Below are positions 55,001 through 63,811 of a DNA stretch of 64,000 bases, piece after piece. A program made the translations under genes and the position numbers. Every line of letters begins with the position of its first letter. The first letter of the stretch is position 1. The notes under the pieces were generated by a model. The model did not search any database. It saw only the letters and a list, made by a program, of their open reading frames with translations, and was not told the DNA's origin. The DNA comes from CAWCAW01 sp963714125 (GTDB lineage Bacteria > Actinomycetota > Acidimicrobiia > Acidimicrobiales > UBA8190), in NCBI GenBank assembly GCA_963714125.1, contig OY970234.1, positions 3,596,001-3,660,000 of the forward strand. Direction: 5' to 3'.

Positions 55001-55906
55001 TTACTGGGGTGGGGTGGACCCTCGGTGCAGCACCCGCACGAACACTCGGCGGGTCTTGTCGAAGAGCATGAGCATGGCCGAGCCCATAAGCAAGAGGACA
55101 CCCGTGATCCCGAGGAGGTACAGATCCGGCCCCGCCCCGGTGTAGGCCAGTCCCGAACCCGTCGGAGCGGCCGTCGTGGGTGTGACCGAAGGAGACACGG
55201 CCGGAGCAACGGTGGTCGTCGTGGCGGCGGGAGCGTTACCCGTAGCCGTGGCCGTGGCGATGATCGGTGACGCCGCATCAGATGCCGGCGGCGCCACTGT
55301 GACGATCCCGGTGGCCGCAGAGTTGTTCTTGTACGACGTGCAGGTCAGGGCGAGCGGGTTACCGGAGACGGTAAGGGTGAGGCTCGCCTTGGTTGATTGG
55401 GTAATGGTGATGGCCCCGCTGGTAGCCGTAAAAGGACCCACCGTCGACGGCGTGGCCGGAAGATCGAGGGTCACCCCCGTGGCTGGCACCGGGGTCGGGA
55501 TGGGCGCCGTGAAGTCGATCACGGGGCTCGTGATGGACGCCGGCGTGGCGCTGGTGGCGCTGATGCCAACGGTGGCCGATCCGGCCAGGTCGGTGTTGCC
55601 GAGCGCAGCCGAGGCCGTCACCAACGCGAAGGGAACGTTGACGATCGTTTGGTAGTCGGTGATGCTGAACGTGCTGCCGGCGGCTGGGGCGGCCGGAGTG
55701 ATGACTCCGGACGTGGTGGCGTTGTTCAAGATGATGTCGCCCACGGGAGTACCGGGGCAGTACAGCTCATAGGGAGCGGAGGTGGCGGCAGACGCTGCCG
55801 TGGACGCGGCCGCGGCCGCGATGCACCACGCCCCGCCGCTCAAGAGAGCCGCGCTCCCTGCCACTCGCAACATCCGGCTACCCACGTTTTTTACCGACGG
55901 TTTCAT
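55001..55906 (-). CDS. LAYTG-anchored surface protein with one copy of the YELYCPG domain
   Basis: A 301-residue exported protein: signal peptide (about 1-42), one domain starting YELYCPGTPVGDIILNN at residue 46, a Thr/Pro/Ala stalk, LAYTG at 253, a membrane helix and a short basic tail. The domain is closest by eye to copy 5 of the giant protein (IVNVPFALVTASAALGNT versus IVNIPFALVTASAALGNT), so the two genes are paralogues. ATG 55906 has a GGGAGA ribosome site. LAxTG again fits class E sortase processing, but no sortase gene is in the window. Confidence 0.87.
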   Translation of the reverse strand: MKPSVKNVGSRMLRVAGSAALLSGGAWCIAAAAASTAASAATSAPYELYCPGTPVGDIILNNATTSGVITPAAPAAGSTFSITDYQTIVNVPFALVTASAALGNTDLAGSATVGISATSATPASITSPVIDFTAPIPTPVPATGVTLDLPATPSTVGPFTATSGAITITQSTKASLTLTVSGNPLALTCTSYKNNSAATGIVTVAPPASDAASPIIATATATGNAPAATTTTVAPAVSPSVTPTTAAPTGSGLAYTGAGPDLYLLGITGVLLLMGSAMLMLFDKTRRVFVRVLHRGSTPPQ

Positions 55907-56083
55907 AGCTCTCCCACTTCGCCCCAGACCCGCGAACCTACAGGCACCCGGCGCGTCGTCCCAGTTCCGTATCAATCGACTCTAAGCAACCACTTCTTGC
56001 GGCGGCATCGTCACTATTGACTATCTTGAACCCTACTCAGGGTGGTCTTTCGTGGTGACTTCGTGGCCGCCCCGTGCCATTTC

Positions 56084-57076
56084 CTAGGGAAGGCGACTTT
56101 TTGCAGGCTTTCCAGCACGGAGAGAGACCGATCGGTGATGGCCCGGCTGGTGCCTGGCCGCCGGGTGACCTGCCACCGGGTGGCGAGCTCGGTGAGGGTG
56201 ACGCCCTCGGGTGGGGGGGATCACGCCCCGGCAGAACCCGGCCGGGCTGTACCCGTAGTGGCTCGAGGCCCAGGGCGTGTGAATCACCGCGGTGGCGAAG
56301 GCGGTGCACGACGCCGTGCCCGATTTCAGCGTGGCCAGGATGCGGGCATAGACAGAACTCCCCAGCAGGGTCTGGGCGGTGGCATCAACGCCGGCGGCCA
56401 TGGTCGGAAAGATGGGAATCCCGGTGTCCTCGCCGCCGGAGGTGAACTGGTCCGGGTAAGACGCGGCGTGCAGCGACGTGTTGAGCGGGTTGTCGGCCCA
56501 CAGCCCTCCCTCGTTCGCCATCCACCGTTCGAGGAGCGCAACATTGTCGGAGGTGTCAGGGATCTTGTAGCGGCCCGCCGACTGCGTGTTCACCGCCGCG
56601 ATCAGCTCGGCGGCGACACGGGCCGCTGACGCATCACCTCCAGGATCGACATTGACGTCCGACGTCAACACCGGCGCCGATGCCGTCGAGTGGACGGCTT
56701 CTTTGGCGCCCGCGGTTGTTGGCGGTGCCGCGGTTGTCGACGGCGCCGCGTGTGTCGACGGCGCCGCGTGCGGCCCGAGAGCGACCCGGCTCGCGCCCGT
56801 GGTGGTGGTCGTCGGCAGCGCCGCGGGCGGGCCCGATCGCACGATGTTGCGAGCCAGAGCGAAGGGGTTGGGGCCGAAAGGATGTGGCGATCCGTGCGGG
56901 TTGGCAGAGCCGGTGCCCGTCGCCAGTGACCACGAGCCTCCCGCCACCGCCAGCGCAGCCAGCAGGGTCAGAACCTTGGTGCGTCGTGAGCCGGACGCCG
57001 GCGTTTCCCGCATCGATATCCCCGTGGCGATGTTACGGGACCCCCAGATCTTTTCCATCGGCGACCCCACCGTCAT
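56084..57076 (-). CDS. Secreted lysozyme-like/glucosaminidase-like protein
   Basis: A 330-residue exported protein with a basic N-terminus, a hydrophobic segment (about 34-55) and a Thr/Ala/Pro linker. From about residue 155, NVALLERWMANEGGLWADNPLNTS...FPTMAAGVDATAQTLL...YARILATLKSG and VIHTPWASSHYG resemble a domain found in actinobacterial and phage-related proteins with a lysozyme-like outline; the Glu in NEGG is a candidate catalytic residue. The last 40 residues are His/Arg/Pro-rich and may be non-domain. Start uncertain (Met 1, 7 or 22). Confidence 0.6.
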   Translation of the reverse strand: MTVGSPMEKIWGSRNIATGISMRETPASGSRRTKVLTLLAALAVAGGSWSLATGTGSANPHGSPHPFGPNPFALARNIVRSGPPAALPTTTTTGASRVALGPHAAPSTHAAPSTTAAPPTTAGAKEAVHSTASAPVLTSDVNVDPGGDASAARVAAELIAAVNTQSAGRYKIPDTSDNVALLERWMANEGGLWADNPLNTSLHAASYPDQFTSGGEDTGIPIFPTMAAGVDATAQTLLGSSVYARILATLKSGTASCTAFATAVIHTPWASSHYGYSPAGFCRGVIPPTRGRHPHRARHPVAGHPAARHQPGHHRSVSLRAGKPAKSRLP

Positions 57077-57079
57077 CGG

Positions 57080-58429
57080 CTACAGACGGGCCTCGGCGTC
57101 CTCCACCAATGCCGCCAAGGTTCCCGTGGCGGTCGCCTCCCAGGTAAGGGACTTCGAGCGTTCGAGGGCACCACGCGACAGGCGGTCCCGAAAGGCCACG
57201 TCGTGCAGCACCCGCACCAGCGCCGCCGCGAACCCGTCATCGGCGTCGGCCAGAAGACCGCTGGCGCCGTGCCAGATGGCGTCTCGGTGCCCGACGGTGT
57301 CGGTGGCCACCGCCGGCGTCCCGCAGGCCGCGGCCTCGGTGATGGGCAGATTCCAGCTCTCGCGTGACGACGAGCTGGCCACCACCCACGCCCGCCGGTA
57401 CGTGTCGACCAGCTCGCCCGCGGGCATGTAGCCCGGCAGCTCGATCCATTGCTCGGCCCCGGCGGCACGGATCTTGGCCTCCAAGGCGGCCCGTTGGCGA
57501 CCCTCGCCCACGATGACGGCGCGCAACTCAGGGATGCGGCGACGCGTCTCGATCAGCGAGTCGATAAGGAAGTCAAAGCGCTTGACCGACGCCAGGCGAC
57601 CAACGGCCACCACCAACGGCTCCCGAGAGCGGACACCCCCGGGGGAGAACTTGGCGTCCACCCCGAGGGGGACGACCTTCACCTGCGAGGGATGCAGACC
57701 GAGCAGGGTGATGATGTCCTCTCGAGCCGATTCGCAGGCGGTCACCAGGCGGCTCCGGCGGTAGACGCGGGGGGCCAAGGACATCTCCATGAACCCGCCC
57801 ACCTTGGCCATGGGTCCCTTCGAAATCGTCCGCCACGCCTCACCGTGCACGTAGTGCACGAACGTGACGCGGGGGCAGCGCGCCCACAGTGGCGTGAAAA
57901 ACGGCATGCCCTGCCAGATCTCCATCACGCCGTCGGGACCATGGCGTCGGGGCAGGACGCCGCGCGCCGCGGCGCGCGGGAAGACGCTCACGCGTCCGGC
58001 CTTGCGCACGACCTTGTACCCGTTGCGCTGCTCTTTGGTAGCCAGATTGGCGGCGGCGCCGGTGCGAAGGGTCACGTCCAGGCCGAGTCCGGCCCAGATC
58101 GAGGCAATCTTGTCGGCGTGGAGTTCGGAACCGCCGGCTCCGGGCGCTTCCAGGTCGCGTCGGGAGATCACCTGCACCCGTCGGATTCCCAGCTCGAGGG
58201 CACGTTCCAGCACCCGATCGGTACCCAAGCTGGCGGCCCGGTCAGGGGCATCATCGATGTCGTCGAGCGTGTCGGGGGCGGGGAGCAACGTCAGGTTGCG
58301 GGGGACACCGTCGGCGTGACCCGTTGGCCGGCTCCCCGATGTCGCGCCCGTGGCCAGCCCGGAATCGTGGGCCCAGCTCGAGCTGGGCACCAGGTCAAAC
58401 GTGGCGCTTCGGTCGATCTCAGTCAACAC
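57080..58429 (-). CDS. GT4-family glycosyltransferase
   Basis: A 449-residue retaining glycosyltransferase of the GT-B fold. The C-terminal half is standard: VVAVGRLASVKRFDFLIDSL, VIVGEGRQRAALEAK, LPGYMPAGELVDTYR and the E-x7-E motif in SRESWNLPITEAAACGTPAVA. The first 65 residues are non-conserved. GTG start. Directly upstream of the lysozyme-like gene. Confidence 0.87.
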   Translation of the reverse strand: MLTEIDRSATFDLVPSSSWAHDSGLATGATSGSRPTGHADGVPRNLTLLPAPDTLDDIDDAPDRAASLGTDRVLERALELGIRRVQVISRRDLEAPGAGGSELHADKIASIWAGLGLDVTLRTGAAANLATKEQRNGYKVVRKAGRVSVFPRAAARGVLPRRHGPDGVMEIWQGMPFFTPLWARCPRVTFVHYVHGEAWRTISKGPMAKVGGFMEMSLAPRVYRRSRLVTACESAREDIITLLGLHPSQVKVVPLGVDAKFSPGGVRSREPLVVAVGRLASVKRFDFLIDSLIETRRRIPELRAVIVGEGRQRAALEAKIRAAGAEQWIELPGYMPAGELVDTYRRAWVVASSSSRESWNLPITEAAACGTPAVATDTVGHRDAIWHGASGLLADADDGFAAALVRVLHDVAFRDRLSRGALERSKSLTWEATATGTLAALVEDAEARL

Positions 58430-58504
58430 GGCCCCCCGGCCTTAGCCCAAACAACAAGCCCGGACGGGAAATCCCCCAGCCGAACCCTCCCCTGTCAAAC
58501 GATC

Positions 58505-59539
58505 CTAGGGAGAACCACGTGACTTCTCGTCGTCATTAATGACGATATCCCTGTCCACAGCAGGCTCGGTGAGGCCGGGCTTGCGGGCCACCACAAACCA
58601 TCCGGCCTGCTCACGGGCGGCCTCCACGACGAGGCCGGCACCCTCGAACCACGGCCCCAGCTCGGCCCAGGTGTAACGGTGCTCCACCGGGGCGCTGAGC
58701 CGGTCGAAGGTGTCGAGCGTCAGGCTGCGCAGCGGCTTGCCTCGATAGCTGGCCATGGGAAGGCGAGCCAATGGGTCGATGCCTGCTCGAGCGCCCGCCG
58801 CACCGAGCTGGACGACACCGAAGAACAACAACCAGGCGATGGGGGCGCTCACCATCCGCAGTACAGGGTGAGGCAGCTTGACGGTGATCCTGCGTAACCA
58901 CGCGGCGGCGGCCAACGCCACTCGGCGCGCACCAAGGGAGGTGGGACGGCTGTAGAGATACAGCAGCATCGACCCGCCCGGAGCCAGCAGGTCGACCAAC
59001 CGGGTGAACCCGGCCCGGGGATCCTCCAGGTGATGGAGAACGCCGAGGCACGTGACGAAGTCCATGCTGCCCTCCACCACTGACGCCGTGCGCAGGTCGG
59101 CCTTGACTACGAGCACGTTGTCGAAGGCACCGAGGTTCTTCGCCGCCGCCACCACCGCGCTCGACCCGTCGAGGGCGATCAGTGCGCCCAGATGCGGGGC
59201 CAAAAAACGCGTGTAGCGACCCTTGCCGCACCCGGCGTCCAAGCCTGTTTTTCCCGCCAGCGCCGTGAGGTCCACGTCGCGGAAGTAGACGTCGGCGAAC
59301 TGCGCGTCTTCGTCGCGCACCTCGTCGAAGGCATTCCATTCGTAGCCGAAGCTCTCGAAAGTACGAGTGGTGGTGTCGTCGATGCCGCCGCTGGGCTCCA
59401 GGTCGACAAAGCCATGGTCGGTGGCGAACGCGTGGCCGCGCTCGCAGTTCACGGGTCCGTCGTCGGCCTGTTCCCGGGCGGCAAAGGGCGCGCCGCAACG
59501 CGGGCATCGGAGCAACTCCAGCAATCGATCCCAGGCCAC
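58505..59539 (-). CDS. SAM-dependent methyltransferase with N-terminal zinc ribbon
   Basis: A 344-residue protein. A Trm112-like start (LLRCPRCGAPF...CERGHAF) is followed by GLDAGCGKGRYTRFLA (SAM site), LIALDGSSAVV, DFVTCLGVLHHLEDP and LLAPGGSMLLYLYSR, then a hydrophobic stretch (AWLLFFGVVQLGAAG) and a C-terminal domain. Similar proteins methylate glycans or glycolipids. GTG start with a GGGGGA ribosome site. Confidence 0.82.
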   Translation of the reverse strand: MAWDRLLELLRCPRCGAPFAAREQADDGPVNCERGHAFATDHGFVDLEPSGGIDDTTTRTFESFGYEWNAFDEVRDEDAQFADVYFRDVDLTALAGKTGLDAGCGKGRYTRFLAPHLGALIALDGSSAVVAAAKNLGAFDNVLVVKADLRTASVVEGSMDFVTCLGVLHHLEDPRAGFTRLVDLLAPGGSMLLYLYSRPTSLGARRVALAAAAWLRRITVKLPHPVLRMVSAPIAWLLFFGVVQLGAAGARAGIDPLARLPMASYRGKPLRSLTLDTFDRLSAPVEHRYTWAELGPWFEGAGLVVEAAREQAGWFVVARKPGLTEPAVDRDIVINDDEKSRGSP

Positions 59540-59649
59540 ATGTCCCCCACGCCAGAACGGAAAGATTCACGACAAGCGTAACCGGCTCCCCCGCGTACCG
59601 GCCCCATGGCACGGCCCGCCGGCTGCGCATGATGGCCTTGTACTGTGGG

Positions 59650-60822
59650 ATGGTGCGCGTCCTGACGGTGGCCAACCACGTCGGGTCGCGAGGAGGACTT
59701 GAGCGCACGCAGCTCACCATTTGCTCGGCTCTGGCCGACCGGGGCCACCACATCGACCTCCTTTACGTCAGTGAAGGCGACTTTGCCGAACACTGGCGCC
59801 GCTTCGCTCACGTCATGGTGCCCATCTCAGGCTCGCTGCCGAGGCGGGCCCGGGCGCTGTCGTCGTCTCGAGCCGTTCTCCACGCATTGCGAGTCGGCCT
59901 GCGACTGTCCCCTGATGTCATCTACGTCTTTCGGTACTGGGACGTCCCCTACGCCGTAGCACTGTCACTGTTGTCGGGAGCACCGGTGGTGTTCCACCTC
60001 TGCCTTCCGCCCCCGCGTCGATTACCGCTGTGGTTGCGAGCCAGTCTCCGGCGTGTCACGCGCGTCCTATCCGTATCGCGCGATACCGCCACCCGGTGGG
60101 AGGGAAGCGGGCTGCCCGCAGGCCGCACCGAGGTCGTACTCACCGGCATCGACTTGGACCACTACCTCCCCGCCGGGGCAGACGCCCGCCAGAGCGCTCG
60201 CCACGACCTGGGCCTGGAGTCTGATTCCTTCCTCGTCCTCTACGCCGGGCGGATCGATCGCGAGAAAGGTGTGGACGTACTGGTCCGAGCGTTTGGCGCC
60301 CTGGCCGCGCAGCACCCGCACAGCCGGCTCGTCGTGGTCGGCTCGGCTTCGTTGGGGGCAGATCCCCAAGACTCGGAACGCTACGCCGCTGAACTGCGAA
60401 CGCTGGCCGACGGCTCGCCGGTGTCGTGGATGGCCGGGCGACGCGACATCGTCTCTGTCATCCAGGCCGCCGATGTGGCGGTGGCCCCCAGCCTGTGGCC
60501 CGAGCCGCTGTCGCGCTCGGTCATGGAACCTCTGGCATGCGGCGTGCCGGTGGTGGCGTCTCGAGTAGGTGGCAACCCAGAAATGCTCACGGACTGGCTG
60601 GCGCAGTTTCTCTTCGAGCCGGGGGACGATACGGGCCTCACCGAGCGGCTGGCCTCGCTACATGGATGGCGTCAGGATCGTCCCGAGTTGGGCGAGCGCT
60701 GCCGCCGCGAAGCCGAAGATCGCTTCTCTCTCGACGCCGAGATCGACGCCATCGAGGGCTACCTCACGAGCGCCACCGAAGGGCGTCAGCGCCGGCGTCA
60801 GCGTCCGCGTCGCCGCATCTGA
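59650..60822 (+). CDS. GT4-family glycosyltransferase
   Basis: A 390-residue GT-B enzyme. N-terminal VRVLTVANHVGSRGGLERTQLTI, then VVLTGIDLDHYLPAGAD, VLYAGRIDREKGVDVLVRAF and PSLWPEPLSRSVMEPLACGVPVVAS (E-x7-E). ATG 59650 gives the usual start; ATG 59629 would add seven residues. Confidence 0.87.
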   Translation: MVRVLTVANHVGSRGGLERTQLTICSALADRGHHIDLLYVSEGDFAEHWRRFAHVMVPISGSLPRRARALSSSRAVLHALRVGLRLSPDVIYVFRYWDVPYAVALSLLSGAPVVFHLCLPPPRRLPLWLRASLRRVTRVLSVSRDTATRWEGSGLPAGRTEVVLTGIDLDHYLPAGADARQSARHDLGLESDSFLVLYAGRIDREKGVDVLVRAFGALAAQHPHSRLVVVGSASLGADPQDSERYAAELRTLADGSPVSWMAGRRDIVSVIQAADVAVAPSLWPEPLSRSVMEPLACGVPVVASRVGGNPEMLTDWLAQFLFEPGDDTGLTERLASLHGWRQDRPELGERCRREAEDRFSLDAEIDAIEGYLTSATEGRQRRRQRPRRRI

Positions 60823-61808
60823 CTGAGCCACTGCGACCACGACGCCAGGTCATAGGGGTAGATCCCCTGGTAGGGGTGAAACGCTCGCCGGCCGCCGCGA
60901 CGGTGCGCCTCGTAGAGCATGACGGGCAGACGAACCGGCGTCGACCACGCATGCATCAAGGCGGCGGTACGTCCGGCTCCCGAGGTGGCCGGATCCTCGG
61001 GCCACCATGGCCGGAAGCAGGTGTCGGGAACAAGTGGAATTCCGAACACCTGCGCATAGACCGGCACCTTGTATTCGAGGAACCCCACCTCGGGTTCGGC
61101 GATCTCGCCATAGCGGACGAGAAAGGAGCGGGGCACCACCAAGGCGATGAACTGGCAGCACTGCGGGTCCTCAACCGTCCCGTAGTGGGCCGACACCGAC
61201 GCTAAGAAAGACGCATACTCCTGGCCCGCTTCCCCTCGCGTCCACTGCCACCACGACGCCACTTCCCTGACCGGACGCAGGCCGGAGATGAGCATGTCGC
61301 CGCGAGCCAGTGGTGGCAGGAGCCGGCGCAGCGGTTCGGTCACGACGAGATCCCACTGCGCTACGAACACCGAGTCCCACTCCAGCGACGATCCCCGCTC
61401 GGCGAACCAGCGACTGAGCACCAGGTCGCCGTGGCGCCACTTCCACTTCGGATCGGCTTCGAGCGGGTAGGCCCAGAAATCGTCGAGCAGGGACCCGAGG
61501 CGTTGCGCATATTCCTGCTGCTCATCCAAAGGGCCGCCGTAGAGCCCGAAAATCGGCACCCCGGGGTTGTTGCGCCGCAGCATGCGCAGACGGTTTTCGC
61601 ACACACCGACATCCCGATAGAACCAGAACAGGATGCCCAATTGCACCGGGTGAGCATATCGGCAGCCCGCGCGCACCCCCGGTATGCGCAGCGCCGCCGC
61701 TACGGCGTCATCGGTGTGGTGGAACCGACGGGCCGTGGTTTTACCGAGGTCTAGGCTGGCCCAGATGGACGGCCCTGCGGGTGACTTTTCCAGCACCGCG
61801 CTCGACAT
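60798..61808 (-). CDS. Hypothetical protein, glycosyltransferase-like
   Basis: A protein of up to 336 residues that I do not recognise with confidence. LGILFWFYRDVGVCENRLRMLRRNNP, IFGLYGGPLDEQQEY and DSVFVAQWDLVVTEPL have the feel of a GT-A fold with a D-x-D-less nucleotide site; PRSFLVRYGEIAEPEVGFLEYKVPVY follows. The first 54 residues overlap the divergent sulfotransferase region, and a GTG at 61646 is a possible true start. Embedded in a glycan gene cluster. Confidence 0.55.
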   Translation of the reverse strand: MSSAVLEKSPAGPSIWASLDLGKTTARRFHHTDDAVAAALRIPGVRAGCRYAHPVQLGILFWFYRDVGVCENRLRMLRRNNPGVPIFGLYGGPLDEQQEYAQRLGSLLDDFWAYPLEADPKWKWRHGDLVLSRWFAERGSSLEWDSVFVAQWDLVVTEPLRRLLPPLARGDMLISGLRPVREVASWWQWTRGEAGQEYASFLASVSAHYGTVEDPQCCQFIALVVPRSFLVRYGEIAEPEVGFLEYKVPVYAQVFGIPLVPDTCFRPWWPEDPATSGAGRTAALMHAWSTPVRLPVMLYEAHRRGGRRAFHPYQGIYPYDLASWSQWLSQMRRRGR

Positions 61809-61816
61809 CGAGCGCC

Positions 61817-62734
61817 ATGGCCGTTGAACCCAACTTGTTCATGGTCGGCGCACCGAAGTCAGGGACGACGGCATTTGCCACCTACCTCAACGAGCACCCC
61901 GACATCTTCGTGGCCGACAAGGAGCTGAATTACTTCAGCTTCGACTTGGACTTCTGCACGATGAAAGGCGAGAAGTGGCGCATCACGCCGGAGGCCTACC
62001 GGGCGTGGTTCTCGGGACAGCGCGACATCCGCTACCGGGGCGACCACTCGGTCTTCTACCTGTACTCGAAGCGCGCCGCCACCGAAATCAACGACTTCGC
62101 GCCCGAGAGCAGGATCATCATCATGCTCCGCAACCCCGTCGACCAAATGCACTCCCAGCACAGCGAGATGCTCTATCAGGGAGTGGAGGACATCGGCGAC
62201 TTCGGACAGGCCCTTGACGCCGAAGCCGACCGCATGCAGGGACGCCGCGTACCCCCTCGCTGCCAAAAGGTCTTCGGGCTCTTCTACCGGGACCTGGCCC
62301 GCTACCACGACCAAGTCGACCGCTATTTCACGGTGTTCGGCCGAGATCGTGTGCGCGTCATGCTTTATGACGACATGGTCGAAGGCGCCGCGGGCGCCTA
62401 CGGCGCCACCTTGCGATTCCTCGGGGTCGATGATGCCTTTGCCCCGGAGTTCGCCGTCGTCAACTCCAACAAGGTCGTGCGAAGCACCCTGGCGCGTGAG
62501 TTCCTGCGCCGCGCCCCAACGGGAGCGCGTCGCCTAGGCCGTCTGTTGGTGCGCAATGAGGGGGACCGCGCCGCCCTGCGCCGCCGCTTGCATGCCATGA
62601 ACACCCAGCAACGACCCCGGCCGCCGGTGAATGCTGAGCTCCGCCGTCAGCTGGTGGCCGAGTTCGAACCCGAGGTCCGTCGGCTCGAGACGCTGCTCGA
62701 TCGGGACCTGGCCCGCTGGAGGAACCTCTCCTAA
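61817..62734 (+). CDS. Sulfotransferase (PAPS-dependent)
   Basis: A 305-residue enzyme. The 5'-phosphosulfate loop is FMVGAPKSGTTAFATYL, and the 3'-phosphate site is ESRIIIMLRNPVDQMHSQHSEML. FLGVDDAF and a C-terminal LETLLDRDLARW complete the fold. It should transfer sulfate from PAPS to a hydroxyl of a sugar or lipid; with glycosyltransferases either side, a sulfated surface glycan is plausible. Confidence 0.88.
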   Translation: MAVEPNLFMVGAPKSGTTAFATYLNEHPDIFVADKELNYFSFDLDFCTMKGEKWRITPEAYRAWFSGQRDIRYRGDHSVFYLYSKRAATEINDFAPESRIIIMLRNPVDQMHSQHSEMLYQGVEDIGDFGQALDAEADRMQGRRVPPRCQKVFGLFYRDLARYHDQVDRYFTVFGRDRVRVMLYDDMVEGAAGAYGATLRFLGVDDAFAPEFAVVNSNKVVRSTLAREFLRRAPTGARRLGRLLVRNEGDRAALRRRLHAMNTQQRPRPPVNAELRRQLVAEFEPEVRRLETLLDRDLARWRNLS

Positions 62735-62748
62735 TCGCCTTTACGCCC

Positions 62749-63804
62749 TCACCGGTGACGGCGCATGAGGTCGGCCAACTGGGGGGCGATCGCCTCGACC
62801 GAGAACACCTGCTCGGCCAGGGCGCGCCCTTGTTGACCGAGCCGGCGGGCCAGGTCGCGATCGGCGTGCAGCGCGAGTAAGGCCTCCACCCATTCGTCCT
62901 CGTTCGACGCCGGCAAACCGACGTCCGCCATCTGCAACACCTGTGCATTCATCCCTACCGGCGACACCACCGACGGGACGGCGCAAGCCATGTACTGCAA
63001 CATCTTGAAGGCACACTTCCCCCGGCTCCAGTCGGTGTCGCGCAGCGGCATGAGACCGACATCAAAAGACGGTGGGACCGTGGCCTCGGTCACTGGGTTC
63101 CACGGGACGAAGTGCACCCGTTCGGGAGGAAGCGCCGCCAAGGTGGGTGCCCGGTCGGCCATCACCACCAGCCGGGCATCGGGAGCGGCGCGCAAGAACG
63201 TGGCCAGGGCCGGCTCCAAGACGCGCAGGAAGTGCAGCGTGGCGGTCGACCCCGTCCATCCCACCACGAAACCGTCGTCGGGGGTTGGGGCCGGCACGAA
63301 CCTCGTCGTATCGATGGCCGTCCACACCCGCTCGACGGCGCCGCCGACGCCACTGAACCAGTCAGCGATGAAGTCGTTGCCCGCCACGACACACGCGGAT
63401 CGCTCCGCTGTGGCGCGCACGGCCCGCTCGTTGCCCGGCGACAACAACCAGATGGCGTCGTCCACGTCGAACAGGAGTGGCCGGTGCAAAAGGGGTTCCA
63501 GGGTCAGATGCCCGGGGACCATCTCGCGCTCGAGCCAGGTGACGTCGGCTCGCCACGAGCCCGCCACCGACGGGAGCCGCACGGCGACCTTGGCGGCGCG
63601 CAAAGAGGTCTCCCCGAGCGCACCGGCCCACCGTTGGCGAGACCACCGCTCCGGCACCGATGCGTACTTTGAGATGCGAGGGATTCGAGCGTCGACCTCG
63701 ATGCCGAGACCACGCAGCGGGTCGATGTGCTGGAGCACCCGGAACCGACTCGACGCCGCCAACCGCCCCGATACGACGGCCTCCACGCGCACGTCTACAT
63801 CCAC
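62749..63804 (-). CDS. GT-B glycosyltransferase (GT4-like)
   Basis: A 351-residue enzyme. ASSRFRVLQHIDPLRGLGIEVD at the start, LLFDVDDAIWLLSPGNERAVR, VVAGNDFIADWF, VGWTGSTATLHFLRVLEPAL and DVGLMPLRDTDWSRGKCAFKMLQYMACAVPSVVSPVG (the acceptor/donor loop) match a group of actinobacterial GT4-like proteins. GTG 63804 starts 7 bases after the preceding gene's stop; a longer frame to 63861 is less likely. Confidence 0.82.
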   Translation of the reverse strand: MDVDVRVEAVVSGRLAASSRFRVLQHIDPLRGLGIEVDARIPRISKYASVPERWSRQRWAGALGETSLRAAKVAVRLPSVAGSWRADVTWLEREMVPGHLTLEPLLHRPLLFDVDDAIWLLSPGNERAVRATAERSACVVAGNDFIADWFSGVGGAVERVWTAIDTTRFVPAPTPDDGFVVGWTGSTATLHFLRVLEPALATFLRAAPDARLVVMADRAPTLAALPPERVHFVPWNPVTEATVPPSFDVGLMPLRDTDWSRGKCAFKMLQYMACAVPSVVSPVGMNAQVLQMADVGLPASNEDEWVEALLALHADRDLARRLGQQGRALAEQVFSVEAIAPQLADLMRRHR

Positions 63805-63811
63805 AGGCTCG

